Below, piece after piece: positions 45,385 through 56,754 of a DNA stretch of 64,000 nt (within the stretch, counting starts at the first letter, position 1; each line of letters begins with the position of its first letter). The notes below the pieces were generated by a model. That model was given only the letters and a program-made list of their open reading frames with translations. It ran no database searches and was not told the DNA's origin. The stretch covers positions 124,001 to 188,000 of the forward strand of contig NW_018344193.1 in assembly GCF_002099425.1 (NCBI RefSeq), read 5' to 3'. This DNA comes from Phascolarctos cinereus (Eukaryota > Chordata > Mammalia > Diprotodontia > Phascolarctidae). Both the position numbers and the translations under genes were made by a program.

Positions 45385-45545
45385 GAGGTAGGTGCTATTA
45401 TTATCCCTATTTTACAGATGATGAAATTGAGGCAAAGAGAGGTTACGACTTGCCCTGGGTCACACAGGTAGTCTAAGAGAATTTGAACTCAGGTTTTCCT
45501 GACTCGATCTCCATTGCTCTATGTACTGTGTTACCTAGCTGCTTA

Positions 45546-46474
45546 ACTTTTCCTCATTCTTACTATCCTTTCTGGTCTCATGTCTCCTCTGGCATTGGGA
45601 TTTCAGCTCATAGCTAAAAAAATCTTCTGTTCCTCCTTTGCTCTCCTTTTCTTTCTTGTTCCATAGAACCGTTGGGTCTTGGTCCATGCTTCATCATTGG
45701 GCCAAATTTGGTTCATGCCTTAGTCCTTAGGACCCAGACTATCATCTAACTTTTGTGCAGTTTATAGTGCAACAGACAAATTGTAATGACAGGAAAATAA
45801 GGAATGTATGTTTTCAAAGGCACTTCCTTCAGTGTATATCTTAGTTATCTGGTTTCTGAGAAACTGAAGGCGGTATGTCTACATGAGCCATAACTCGGCT
45901 AATTGTAATTTTTCTGGTCCTACATTTAGAGTGCAGGTCTGCATACTTAATACTTTGATTAAGCATTTGTGCAAACCAGCAGACATTCTGAATTGTTTCT
46001 TATAGTCATTTCAGTGCACGAAGTGTTAGATTCCCATTTTTCACCTTTACATGCTATATATTAGACACCTAATGCTTGAATGTCTTAGCCATTGTCCATT
46101 TTAAGGGTACAATTTGGCATTATAAAAGTATATCTCATTAGTGATATCTTTATCTCTGGCTAAGCAGTAGATTTCCTATTACATATGGGATGCAATATAA
46201 TCCTGTGTGAACACTAAACAAGTTTGATTCTGTAGGCAGATCATTGAGCTTCTTAAACTTCCTCCCTTCTCCTATTACCTACCCCTCCTTTCACCCAAAT
46301 ATTCGGTTCTGAGTCATGAATGTTGTGGGGACTAATATTTATGAAGCCCATTAAACTCCTTGGTTGAAGAATCCTTTATTCATACAATCTTGATGTTCTG
46401 TTCTGAGAGTCTCAGATTTAAGATTATAGGGGTTATATACCTGAACAGGAATACTTTATGGGATTAGTTTATGA
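45546..46474. other. Repeat-poor block, candidate conserved non-coding DNA
   Basis: No recognised gene or repeat over about 0.9 kb. The part 45780-46250 has the mixed, slowly varying AT-rich composition typical of conserved non-coding elements, with strings such as 'ctttgattaagcatttgtgc'. Untested. Confidence 0.4.
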
Positions 46475-46935
46475 ACATTTAGGTTTTTTTCTCTTTTTTA
46501 AACTTAAAATACCTATTATTTATTTCATCAAATGTTTTCCAATTACATGTACATTTTTAACATTAATTTTTTTTTTAAAATTTGAGTTCCAAATTCTCTC
46601 CATCCCTTTTGCCTCTCCCCCTCCCTGAGAAGGCAAACAATTTGGCATTAAATATATATGTGATGTCCTATTTCCATATTAGCCATGCTGTAAAAGAAAA
46701 CACAGACAAAAACAAGGAAAATAGAGAGTAAAAAGTATGCTTCAATCTGCAATCAAATTCATCAGTTCTCTCTCTGGAGGTAGAAAGCTGGTTCTTTGGA
46801 ATTATGTTGGATCATTGTCTTGATTACAGTAACCAAGTGTGTCACAGTTGAACATCATTCCAATATTGCGCTTATTATGTATACTGTTCTCCTAGTTCCA
46901 CTCACTTCACTATGTGTAAGTAGTTTACGAACATT
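46475..46935 (-). mobile_element. LINE-1 3' fragment
   Basis: 'catcaaatgttttccaatta', 'gagttccaaattctctccat', 'gctgtaaaagaaaacacaga', 'cttcaatctgcaatcaaatt' and 'atactgttctcctagttcca' are the minus-strand L1 3' UTR and the last part of ORF2, truncated earlier than the 44.3 kb copy. Confidence 0.85.
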
Positions 46936-47389
46936 TACTGAAAAATTTTCCACTGATTCTTTATATCTTGAGCCCAAATATGGCCTTTGATTTATAAGCA
47001 AACTTCATAGGTTCTTTCAATACCTGTATTTCTATTTTTTTAAACCCTAACAGCGATGATTTAAAATGCTATTATAGGCTTACTTAAAGTGAATTATTGA
47101 TACCATAGAACCTTCCTGCATTCAAGATTGCTACCATTCTTCTATGTTCAGGACATAGATCACACCAGAACTTAGGGTTGTATTATTGTTTTTAAGAGGA
47201 AGACTGAGTAATATGAAAAAAGACTCCTAAGGAAAGTGATTTTTAAAGCCATTTGTTTTAGGAAGACATCCAATGGGCTTCAGATATGATATCTGTAAAA
47301 AAAAACTGAAAAGGGAAAAAAGAATTCCAGTAGACTACAAGTGCTAATACAGAAAATACTTTAAAGTTGTTCTATTCTTGTTAATGTAG
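46936..47389. other. Unassigned AT-rich DNA
   Basis: No gene or named repeat recognised. Confidence 0.4.
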
Positions 47390-47485
47390 AATAACAGTCA
47401 GTGGCTGACATGTTGGGTTTGGTGTCAAAAAGATACAGATTCATCTTCTAGCTCTTATTATCTGAGTGACACTGCAAAGATCTTT
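47390..47485 (+). repeat. MIR SINE fragment
   Basis: 'gtcagtggctgacatgttgg' and 'ctagctcttattatctgagt' with 'gcaaagatcttttaactgct' follow MIR order, heavily diverged. Confidence 0.5.
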
Positions 47486-47869
47486 TAACTGCTATGTACT
47501 GCATGCAATTTTCTAGGAATTACTGGCTAAGTCTTGGAGCAGTTGTGATCTGCATTTGGTGGCTAATATATAATATTTTCCCATTGACTCCACGGATAGA
47601 TAAGATTAACCAGAATAAGTATAGAAGTAAGTTATACTTTCTACATAATGAAGCAATATATTTCAGCTTGGAAGATATAGTGGAAATAGTCAAAATTTTT
47701 TTAAATAAGGGAAACTATTTAAATATGTAAGAATTCATTCAGTCAGGCAACAGAATTATAGTCCTTGCTGTGATCAATTATGTTAGCCACTGGAATTCAG
47801 TATCATCAAACTTCTTTTAAGTGTTTCCACAAAAATATACACAATATCATTTAGAAAAGATATAACAGT

Positions 47870-48030
47870 GACTTGGAAAGAGTAATAGACTGATAATCAG
47901 CAAATAGGGGCTGTTGTCTCAGCTTTGCCTTAAATTAGCTCTCCAAGATCCTTTCTGGGCCTAACTTTCCTCATATGTAAAGTGGAGGAATTAGATTGGA
48001 TGAACTATAAGGTTCATTGTAATTGTAACA
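47870..48030 (+). repeat. MIR SINE fragment
   Basis: 'ttggaaagagtaatagactg', 'taactttcctcatatgtaaa' and 'gtggaggaattagattggat' follow MIR order on the plus strand. Confidence 0.6.
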
Positions 48031-49023
48031 TTAGAATTGTGGTTTTAATGCTGGGAAATCAGTGGCTTACACATATGCTTTTGACCATAACAACTAACCT
48101 CATCATGAGGACAATGTGCCCAGATAGTTTTTATGTGCCTAGAAATACTTTAAATGAAAGCTTGCTGATGAAGACGATTTTGATGAAAATGAGCCAACAA
48201 ATTAACATCTCTTCTGAGTTAAAGGCATAGAAGAGGTGGGATGAGCCATTGTGAATCTTGGGCAAGGATTGAAAATAGCCCTTTGTGTATAATTGTCCAT
48301 TGGTGGTTTTCAGATTTGCCTGTAACATAAGCTATTTGACTTAACACAAAAGTACCACCCATGTTCCACACAGAAAGCAGATTTTCTTGGCATTAAAATG
48401 TGTGCATTTGTAAAAAGCGATATTATAGTGTCCCTCTGTGTTTGTGCCTCTGGTCACTGGTTGTCTTTCTTAGACCCAACTGTCCTAGTTAAATGAAGAA
48501 AGGTTGATCTGACTTAGTAAATTTTTATTTACTATGATGACAGATTATTTCAGACACAACTGCCCTTGCCCCATTTTCTATGCTTGCAATCCAGCTCTAT
48601 GCTAGCAGATTCTACCTAACTCAATACAATAAAATTAAATACAATCCAACCCAGTCCAAACTGACAAGCATTAGGTATATGGTCCATGATTAGCCACTTG
48701 TTTCAAGTTTTGCTTTACTGACATGTTGTGTACATACTGGGTATTGATGCCACAGTTACAGGATTAAATGCTTTAAAACCTGTCAGTGGAGCAGGTGAGC
48801 CCTAACAGTGTTCCACTTTCAGGGAGGACGCCTCTGCTTCTCATGACAGAGCAACTAAATGGCCTCACTTGCTTCACTGTCAGGTTCTGAGTGACTGGGT
48901 CTTCCCCTTCATACACTCCCTTTAGGTAAACTATAGATGACAACAGTGCGGAGCTGTCAGCTAAATATGCTCTGTTTTTCAACCATCACTCTCAAATAAC
49001 CAACTAGTAAATTACATGATAAT
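48031..49023. other. Unassigned unique DNA
   Basis: No repeat or gene recognised. The part 48680-49010 has few A/T runs and looks single-copy. The small open frames (47982-48230 plus; 48773-48982 minus) have no recognisable domain. Confidence 0.4.
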
Positions 49024-49120
49024 AGTATGTACCTAACCGACTTGTGAGGAACAAATGAGATGATATGTATAAAAAACGCTTTGTAAAGTTTAAAGAACTT
49101 TTAAAAATACCAGTTATGAG
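49024..49120 (+). repeat. MIR SINE 3' fragment
   Basis: 'gaggaacaaatgagatgata', 'aacgctttgtaaagtttaaa' and 'aaaaataccagttatgag' are the MIR 3' half. A second MIR in the same orientation follows directly. Confidence 0.7.
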
Positions 49121-49124
49121 AGGC

Positions 49125-49365
49125 CACTTGTGTGGTAGGTAGAGTCTGAAGAAACATGGATTCTGAAAGTCATGGATTTGGATTTTATCTGAGACGCTTC
49201 TTGCGTTGTGATACAGGTTAAACCTCTTAATCTCTCTCAGCCTCAGTTTCCTCTTCTGTAAAACAGGGGATGTAATAGCACCTACCTCACAGGACTGTTG
49301 TGATGCCCTGATTACATATTATATGTAAAGCACTTCACCAATTTTAAATTACTACATAAATGTAG
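49125..49365 (+). repeat. MIR SINE
   Basis: 'gagtctgaagaaacatggat', 'ctcagcctcagtttcctctt', 'tagcacctacctcacaggac' and 'tatgtaaagcacttcaccaa' give nearly the whole element. Confidence 0.85.
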
Positions 49366-49689
49366 GCAGAATCGACCACTTGGCAACTGTGGTAGGCTAG
49401 AACAGAAAAGGGGAAGGTTTGAAACAGCCACTCTGGTGAGTGAGGTAGAGAATTAGGACAGAGTACAAGGATTGCCATCCTGCAACGAGGGCCTAGCTGA
49501 CATCAGACAGCATGAACTTGGAGCAAACTCAGTGAAGCCTGATTGTGTGATTTCCCTACAGAACAACAGGAGGTAAGTATAGAGAAGGCAGAAGGAGAAA
49601 GGTCATACAGGATTAAAGTTTGTCAGGGAATGAGTGAGGATAGGACAAGTTATCCAAACACAGATTGTATTAACTGAACTGGTTAATGA
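49366..49689. other. Unassigned DNA
   Basis: No gene recognised. The purine-rich text may belong to the unclassified type A family, without firm support. Confidence 0.35.
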
Positions 49690-49790
49690 TAGTGTAGAGA
49701 AGGAAATGGCAAACTACTCTAGTATCTCTGCCATGAAAACCTCAAATGGGGTCATGAAGAGTTGGACACAATTGAAAATTGACTAAACAG
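49690..49790 (+). mobile_element. MAR1/RTE tail fragment
   Basis: 'gagaaggaaatggcaaacta', 'ctctagtatctctgccatga' and 'ggggtcatgaagagttggac' are the RTE-like tail without the tRNA head. Confidence 0.8.
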
Positions 49791-50501
49791 AGAAGGGGAA
49801 GGGTTCACAGTAGATTGGGAATGTCCAAAAGGCACCATCGAAAGGGGAAGATCTGGCTTGATGGAGACTAGAAGGGATAGGCTTGAGGTAGGTGGGGATG
49901 AGGGATGAGGAATGGAACTAGGGAGCAGTATGTGTGGTTTTTCCTTAGGCAGTTGGGGATTCTGTTTTTTTTTTCTTCCTTTTTTATTACTAAAACTTAA
50001 ATACAAATTAAGAAAAGAAAAAGAAACATTAGAAAAGGAAAAAAAGCAGGGCATGTGTACAGAATGTAAGAGAGAATTCAAAATATATAGCAATAAGTTT
50101 CTATTTCAAGAAAGCCTATATAATAAATATTACACACTGTCTTTGCTTCCTTCTAAGTTTTCTTTTGTTCTCTGCTGTGCACTTTTTATTTTATTCTTTC
50201 TTCCTCTTCCTCCCCCTGCCTCCCAAAGGCTACAGTTGCACGAGGAAATGTTTATATAGATGGAGATATAGATAGGTGATTCTCTATCACTGGGATTGTA
50301 AGAAGAGGGAGATGTTTGCCAATTGTGAGATATTGAGATAGTACTTTTTGACTATGGCTACCATCCTCAGGAATTCTGTGAATGATAGAGCGTAGTGACA
50401 GCTTAAATTATCTCAAAAATTGCCCCATTCTCCACTTTACAATGTGTACATATGAGCATGACTTGGTATACACCCAGTTATTTCTTCTTTGTTACTTATT
50501 T
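49791..50501. other. Unassigned DNA
   Basis: Low-complexity purine/pyrimidine runs (49960-50050, 50160-50230) and otherwise unique sequence. Open frames on both strands derive from the low-complexity parts. Confidence 0.4.
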
Positions 50502-50665
50502 ATTTTTTATTTTTATTTTTTTGCTTTTTGGTGAGGCAATTGGGGTTAAGTGACTTGCCCAGGGTCACACAGCTAGTAAGTGTCTTGTGTCTGAGACTGG
50601 ATTTGAACTCACATCCTCCTGACTCCAAGGCCAGAGCTCTATCCACTGCGCCACCTAGCTGCCCC
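50502..50665 (-). mobile_element. Short poly-A SINE (WSINE1/MAR-like)
   Basis: T-rich start, 'ggtgaggcaattggggttaa', 'gtgacttgcccagggtcaca' and 'gcgccacctagctgcccc'. Flanked by the 11-bp duplication 'gttacttattt' at 50491-50501 and 50666-50676. Confidence 0.95.
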
Positions 50666-50676
50666 GTTACTTATTT

Positions 50677-51827
50677 TTTAAAGATGGAAACAGTGCCTGT
50701 CCACTAGACTGCCCTGTTTGTGTCTGAAGGGTCACAAAATGAGCACAGTATGGTTGCTCATAGAGGGATCATTTTTGTGAGTATTCATCCATCTCTGTAC
50801 TTTGTCTCCATAGGATGCATGTCTAGAATGTATTAGGAACTTCATCTATACAGCATAAGAACAAGCCTGAAATTTATCAGTTATTGAGTTAACTAGTTCC
50901 ATGTAAAGGATCGGGATGAATGATTCAGGTAACTCAAAAATCTACTAGCTATTTTATTCTCAAAGGAGAATTGGGAGGTGAAATTATCCAGGCTGCCTGT
51001 CTCCATTGTTTCAGACAATTAAAGAATTGTTCATTAAATGTGTGCACATAGTACAAAGTGAAGCAGAGATTAGACCAACCAGACTATTTACTGGAATGAA
51101 AGATGAATTATTTGTTTGAGTATGAGGCATTTTTTTCACTAATAGAAATTCATTTAATGTGGCATTGAGATCTTAGAATGATAAATCTTATACATTCCCT
51201 TTCAGGATGCCCTTAGAAAACCTGTTTTCATTTCCTGGGAGGTATTAGGAAGTCACAATGAAATAAAACCATTGCATTTTCCTGAATTATCTTTCTTGGA
51301 AAGTCTTTCTAAATTAGATTACATTTCCATCCTGATGCTGTTTTGATGCAGTATTTCAGTGTTAGGTGGCTTCCTACGATGCACATTTACTAATGACATT
51401 GCTTAGTAGCCTGAGATTCTTCTGGCAGGAAAGAAGAAAGGAAGGGAAGGAGTGGGGATAAAAAGGAAGATAGAAAAAAGAAGACTCTAGAACACTAAAA
51501 GTTATTCCCACTTATTTTTCAAAACTATGGAGTATTTGTTCCACTCTTTTTGTCCATGAATATGAGGTAGACTTATTTACAGTTTCTATGTTTAATCTGA
51601 GTTCAGAAGCAATTTCTTTCATTATTTCCCCTATGAAAAACGAAGCTTTATTTCACCAGGACTCATGATCCTGCCCCTAGTATAAACATAGAGTGTCGGT
51701 ACAATGTTAATTTGTAGATTATCTGACAGGATGCTGGGGAATCATCATCAAATGTCCTCTGGGCATAAACCATCCCAACTAACACTGATGGGACTATTGT
51801 TCCAGACAGTGAGTTAGTTATTCAGAG
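50677..51827. other. Unassigned unique DNA
   Basis: About 1.15 kb without a recognised repeat or gene. The part 51100-51420 is AT-rich and intact-looking, another weak conserved-element candidate. Confidence 0.4.
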
Positions 51828-52025
51828 GAAGTGTGAAGTAGTAGAAAGAATTCTGGGCCTGGAAGGAGGAGGTGTGGGTTTGAATCTTGGCTCTGCCACT
51901 TATTAGCTGCATCACCTTGAGCAAGAAATATACTTATCTAAGCTCCAATTTCTTTGTGAATAAAGTGCAGATAATTAAATTTATATCCTATAAGTCACAG
52001 GGTTATTAGTATAAGTATTGTAGCC
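51828..52025 (+). repeat. MIR SINE
   Basis: 'gtagtagaaagaattctggg', 'tgggtttgaatcttggctct' and 'gccacttattagctgcatca' are a clear MIR head and core. The 3' half is more diverged. Confidence 0.8.
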
Positions 52026-52034
52026 GCATTAGTA

Positions 52035-52590
52035 TATTTGCTGTCTCCTACACATACAACTTTCTTTCTTCTCTCTCTATGCCTTTGTACAGGCTATGTT
52101 CCATGCCTCCAACAAATTCCTTCCTCTCTTTTGCTCCTCCACCCAATTACCCTGGATTTCCTTCATATCTATTTTACATTTACTTATACGTATACACAGT
52201 GCAGCTATGGCACAGTGGATAGAGTGCTGGGCCTGGAATCAGGAAGACTCATCTTTGTGAGTTCAAATCTGGCATCAGACACTTACTAGCTGTGTGACCC
52301 TGGGTAAGTCATTTCACTCTGTAAAATGTCATTTTATCTGTAAAATGAATCGGAGAATGAAATGGCAAAGCACTCCAGTAACTGCCAAGAAAACCCAAAT
52401 GGAGTCATGAAGAATCAAACATGACTGAAAAATGACTGAACAACAAAAACATATCTATACATGCTGTTCCCCAAGATTGAAAGCAAGTTCCTTGATGGCT
52501 GGGAGTGATTCTTTTGTTCCTTTCCTTCCAGAATTTAGCAAAACACCTAGTGCCTTGAAAGCGCTTTTTAAATAAATTATTGTGTATCTA
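52035..52590 (+). repeat. L2 LINE 3' region, interrupted by a MAR1-like SINE
   Basis: The left part ('tatgcctttgtacaggctat', 'gttccatgcctccaacaaat') and right part ('catgctgttccccaagattg', 'aaagcaagttccttgatggc', 'aaacacctagtgccttgaaa') are one L2 3' end with a SINE between. Confidence 0.75.
52199..52446 (+). mobile_element. MAR1-like SINE with RTE/BovB-like tail
   Basis: 'gcagctatggcacagtggat', 'gggcctggaatcaggaagac', 'gctgtgtgaccctgggtaag', 'gaatgaaatggcaaagcact' and 'aaaaatgactgaacaac'. Full-length or nearly so, inside an L2. Confidence 0.93.
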
Positions 52591-52653
52591 ATATTGTCAC
52601 AGCCAAAATATCTTACTTTCTGTGTCTAAAAGTTTTACTTAAGTAAATGAAAT

Positions 52654-52892
52654 GGGGCAGCTATGGCACAATGGATAGAATCCTGAACCTAGAGTCAGGG
52701 AGACCGGAGTTCAAATCTAGCCTCAGATACTTTCTAACTGTGTGACCCTAAGCAAGTCACTTTACCCTACTTGCCTCAGTTCCCCATCTGTAAAATGAAG
52801 AAAGGAAATGGCAAACAGCTCCAGTTTCTTTGCTAAGAAAACCCCAAATGGGGTCACAAAGAAGTCAGACATGACTGAAACTACTGAACAAC
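52654..52892 (+). mobile_element. MAR1-like SINE with RTE/BovB-like tail
   Basis: 'ggggcagctatggcacaatg', 'ctagagtcagggagaccgga', 'gaaaggaaatggcaaacagc' and 'agacatgactgaaactactg', ending 'aacaac'. The flanks 'gtaaatgaaat' and 'gtaatgaaat' are probably a slightly decayed target duplication. Confidence 0.93.
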
Positions 52893-53039
52893 GTAATGAA
52901 ATAACCTTTAATATTGAGTCTCTTCCATGTGCCTTTCTTAGATTTTCAAAGCTGAATAGTTCCAATTCCTACAACCATTTATTATAAGACATGATTTCTA
53001 GACCCTTTTTCATTATATCCAGCCTGGTCTAGAAACACT

Positions 53040-53200
53040 ATAGTTTTCAATTAATTCCACAAAACGTATCAAGTGCTTGTCTGCAGGACATTGTGGTAGT
53101 TTCTATTTAAGAATTGATGATCAAGTAAGGCAATAAAACATGTATAAAAATTATCATAGTACCAGGTAGATGTGTTTTGACTAGATAAACTACCTGCTAG
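53040..53200 (+). repeat. Ancient interspersed repeat, unclassified (type A), diverged
   Basis: 'tatcaagtgcttgtctgcag' with 'taaaacatgtataaaaatta' and 'tcatagtaccaggtaga' loosely fits the type A theme. Confidence 0.35.
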
Positions 53201-53239
53201 TGGTTATTTAAACAACTGCCTGATATTATATACACTATC

Positions 53240-54805
53240 TTTGAAAGATCAGAGAGAACAGGAGAATTACTGCAAGAATACAGATGGATGAATGTTCTCA
53301 TTTTTAAATAAAGAGGAAAAAAGATGGCATCATTAGGCCAGTAAACTTGACTTTCATTCTTGATAAAATTCTAGAACATATTAAAGGAATGGCTAGGCAA
53401 TATCTGAAAAAGGAAGTGATTATTATCAAGAGACAACCCAATTTCATTTGGAATGGGTTATGCTAGACTACCTTGGTTTCCTTTTTGGAGAGAATTACTA
53501 AAATGATAGCTCAGAGGACAGCTATAGAGTTTACTGGGGTTTTTAGCAAAATAATTGATAACTGCTGTTACTCTATTCTTGTAGATAATATGAAGAAAGC
53601 TAAATTATGCTACAATTAGGTAGATTTTGAACTGGTTGAATGGCTAGATCCAAAGAGTAGTTATTAATAGTCAACTTGTAAATAGGTCTCCAATGGAATA
53701 CTCCCAAGATCTGCACTGGGTCCAATACTGTTTACCATTTTTATCAATGACATGAATAAAGGCACAGATGGTATGCTCATGAAATATTCAATTGAAACAA
53801 ATCAGGAAGGAATAGCTAGCATACTTGATGACATTCAGAATTCAGAAAGATCTTGACAGACAAGAACTTTGGGGTGAACAGAATAAGGTAAAATTTAATA
53901 GGATTACAATAGGCTTACACTTAGTTCAAAAAAAGTACAAGATGGGTGAGGCATGGCTTAGACCATAGCTTACTGACAAAGGTCTGAGGATTTTTGTGAA
54001 ACTGCAAGTTCAATATAAAGCAATAGTGTTTTAGCAGCCAATGTGATCTTAGAACTAGTGGATAGAATACTGGTACTAGAGTCAGGAACTACTGAATTCA
54101 AATCCAGTCTCGGATGCTTACTAATTGTGTGATCCTGACAATCAGTTCTGTCTGCCTCAGTTTTCTCTACTATAAAATGGGGGCACCTATCTCCCACGGT
54201 TGTTGTGACAATGAAATGAGAAAATATTCACAAAATGTTTAGCATGTGTTTGACACATGGTAGGTACTTAATAAATTCTTAGTCCCTTTCCCCATCTGTA
54301 ATAATATTGCTGTACACTACCCTTGTCACACCACATTTGAAGTATTGAGTTCAGTTTGGGGCACCACATGACATAGAAAATATTAATAAATTATCCAAAA
54401 GAGGACAGCTAGCACAGCGAAAGGCTTTGAGTTCATGTAAACTGGGGGGTTGTTTAGTGTAGATAATAGAAGACTTGGGATGGTGGTGGTGGTGGTCATG
54501 AAAACTATCTTCAAGTATTTGAAAGACTGTCATATGGAAGATGAATTGGTCTTGATCTGTTTGGCTCCACAGGAAAAAATGAGGAGCAAAGAACAGAAAT
54601 TGAAAAGAGGCTAATTTAGGCTTTATGTCAAAAACCAGTTTCTAATTGTGCAGCCATGGAATGCATTGTCTCAAGAGGTAGTGAGGTCTTCAAGCAAAGT
54701 CTGGATGGCCATTTGCTGGATATGTTGTAGGGGGATTCTTGTTTAGGTATGTAGTGGGCTATGTGGTCTCTGAGGTCCTTTCTAAATTAGAGTATCTGTA
54801 ATTTT
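53240..54805 (+). mobile_element. CR1/L3-like LINE 3' region, interrupted by a MIR
   Basis: The sequence runs through the reverse-transcriptase region ('gttctcatttttaaataaag', 'cttgataaaattctagaaca', 'ttttatcaatgacatgaata', 'gaactggttgaatggctaga'), the post-RT part ('agtattgagttcagtttggg', 'gcaccacatgaca', 'ttcaagtatttgaaagactg') and the 3' end ('gtctctgaggtcctttctaa'). Colinear with the copies at 17.1, 41.7 and 55.3 kb. Stops in all frames. Confidence 0.88.
54050..54298 (+). repeat. MIR SINE within the CR1-like LINE
   Basis: 'gaactagtggatagaatact', 'ggtactagagtcaggaacta', 'tctgcctcagttttctctac' and 'gacacatggtaggtacttaa' are a MIR. CR1 sequence resumes at 'aataatattgctgtacacta'. Confidence 0.85.
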
Positions 54806-54809
54806 GTGG

Positions 54810-54885
54810 GGAGACAGAGAGGGAGAGGGGGAGAGAGGAAAAGGGAGTAGGGGAGGAGATGGGACAGGGAGAGAGATTGGAGAGA

Positions 54886-54930
<45 letters not shown>

Positions 54931-54932
54931 TG
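54810..54932 (+). repeat. GA-rich tract followed by (GT)n microsatellite
   Basis: About 75 bp of irregular GGGAGA-type sequence lead into about 20 GT dinucleotides (54888-54932). It starts right at the 3' end of the CR1 copy, where such LINEs often leave short tandem repeats. Confidence 0.9.
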
Positions 54933-55017
54933 CTCACACTCGCGTGTTCTTGGAAAAAAAAATTATATCTGGTTAGGGGGAGGCAGGCATAACTACTGAA
55001 ATGTAGGAATCACTTCT

Positions 55018-55220
55018 AGCCAGGAGAATTAGGGAAGTTTTTATGGAGGAGATGGCACTTTAGGTGGACCTTGAGGAAATAGATTTCAAAAGGCTGAGAT
55101 GTGGAGGGATTTCACTCCAGGCATAAGGGACTATATATCCAAATTTATAGAGGTAGGAGAATAAGTTCAGGGAATAGCTTCTAGGACATTTTGATCAGAA
55201 TGTGAGTGGTTGAAAAGAAG
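55018..55220 (+). repeat. Ancient repeat, second part of type A
   Basis: 'gggaagtttttatggaggag', 'atggcactttaggtggacct', 'gagatgtggagggatttcac' and 'tccaggcataaggga' match the long copy at 62.86 kb. Confidence 0.65.
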
Positions 55221-55354
55221 TTGTATAAATAAGGCTGATAAAGGACAGCAGAATCTGGATTCTTGGATGCTAGTATAAGAAGATAGTACTAACCTGGAAT
55301 AGATAGGTGTTAGATGACAAAACTGGAATCCGAGAAGATACTGACAGTCTTAAA

Positions 55355-55561
55355 TTTGGGTTTTTAACTTGGCTTCTGTGAACTTGTTTTTTTAAAAAAA
55401 ATATTTGATAACTATTTCAACATAATCAGTTTCCTTTGTAATCCTATATGTTGTATTTATGCATTTAAAATTCTTATTCTTAGAAGAGATTCACAGACTT
55501 CACCAGATTTCCAAGATGATTCATCTTGGACACAACAAAGATTAGGAACCTCTCATCTAGA
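55355..55561 (-). mobile_element. hAT-type non-autonomous DNA transposon (family 1)
   Basis: 'gggtttttaacttggcttct', 'gtttcctttgtaatcctata', 'gatttccaagatgattcatc' and 'gattaggaacctctc' are the reverse orientation of the family at 20.4 and 61.9 kb, with inverted 'gttctTaA'-type ends. Confidence 0.75.
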
Positions 55562-55784
55562 AATCTAATAAAAGAAAATTGAATAAGTTTAAATGTAAAG
55601 TTCCAAATTGGCTTTGAAGAGTCAACTGCACAAGTATAGGATGGGGGAGATGTAGCTAAAAAATCACTCATGTGAAAAATAACAGCTGTTTTAGTGGATT
55701 ATAAACTTAAGATGGGCCAACATAAAAACTGCTAATGTAATTTAGAGAGTAGTACTAAGAGAAGAATTATTTTTTTGCAGGTTC

Positions 55785-55912
55785 TTTTCAAACCCGCTAT
55801 TATAATGTAAGCTCTTTAAACACAGGTACCATGTTGTCTTTGATCCTTAGCACTTATCAGGCTGCCTTACACATATTCATTATTTGATAAATGTTTGCTC
55901 TTGAATAGGATT
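55785..55912 (+). repeat. L2 LINE 3' end
   Basis: 'ataatgtaagctctttaaac', 'acaggtaccatgttgtcttt', 'gatccttagcacttatcagg' and 'ttatttgataaatgtttgct' are the L2 terminus, lodged within CR1-like sequence. Confidence 0.7.
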
Positions 55913-56430
55913 AAGAACAAATCAGGTTATATTCTGCCCTCCTCAGATTAGATCTGAAATATTGTATACTCTGGGAGTGCTACATTTTAGGAACTATGTT
56001 TGATAAACTAAAGTGGGTCCAAGGGAGGGCAAATAGTATGGTATAGGTCTTAGGGACCAGGCCAGGTAAAGTTTGCTGAAGAATAATGGATTATTAACTT
56101 GCAAAAGGGAAAAACTTTAGGAGTATAACATTATCTTTAAACAAAGAGAGAATTGTCCTGTGGAAGAGAGAATTAACTTATTCATCTTAGTCCTCAAAAG
56201 CAGAAAAAGTATCAGCAATTGGTATAACAACAGTGACAGATTTCAGAGCTATTTAATGATAGAACAGGTAATTATTTGAAGTAGCAGGTTCCTTAACACT
56301 GAAGGCCTGTAAGTGGAGGAGAAGTGGCTACTTGAAGGCACAATTGGAGCAGGTGTTCCTTTTCAACTCTGGGTTAAACTAGGTTTAACCTCAGGTTCCT
56401 TCCAACTCTCAGTATCTCTGATTCTGTTCT

Positions 56431-56754
56431 GTAGGTAACAGGGAGCTATCAAAGGCAATTGTGCAGGAAAAGCACAAGAACAGAAAAAGATTAAGAAGAT
56501 TGTTTTGGCATTTCTTTGCAGGGTAGATTGAGAAAAGGAGAGACAGTAGTCTAGACAAGAGGAAAAAAAGCAATTTAATTTGAATGATGGCAGTGAGAGT
56601 GGGAAGGAGAAGACAGTTTATAAGAGATATGTAGTCCATGATCCAAAAATCTCCAAAGACCCTCTTGCACTTGCGTTCACTTTAGGAGCATTTTAATTAT
56701 ATCTGACTCACTGTCCCTCATTCAGTTAAAAAACTATGATTGTCTAAAAGGATT
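56431..56754. other. Unassigned DNA
   Basis: About 320 bp between the CR1 terminus and the L1 start. A purine-rich part (56460-56640) may be a type A family piece. No gene recognised. Confidence 0.4.

Larger units (their letters stand above)
43517..45545 (-). repeat. MIR SINE carrying two nested insertions
   Basis: MIR pieces are 43517-43537 ('aacaataactagcattta'), 44180-44261 ('atttatatagggtatcaaga', 'attatctcatttgagattca', 'ataaccctgggagataggt') and 45385-45545 ('gaggtaggtgctattattat', 'ttttacagatgatgaaattg', 'ttacctagctgctt'). Joined, they make one MIR on the complementary strand. A hAT element fills the first gap and an L1 the second. Confidence 0.85.
55300..56430 (+). mobile_element. 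CR1/L3-like LINE 3' region, interrupted
   Basis: CR1-colinear pieces: 'atctaataaaagaaaattga' to 'aactgcacaagtataggatg' (55562-55640), 'tttagtggattataaactta' (55690-55760), then 'ttgtatactctgggagtgct' onward. The exact 3' terminus is 'ggttccttccaactctcagt', 'atctctgattctg' at about 56428. A family 1 hAT element and an L2-like scrap are embedded. The left boundary is uncertain. Confidence 0.75.
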
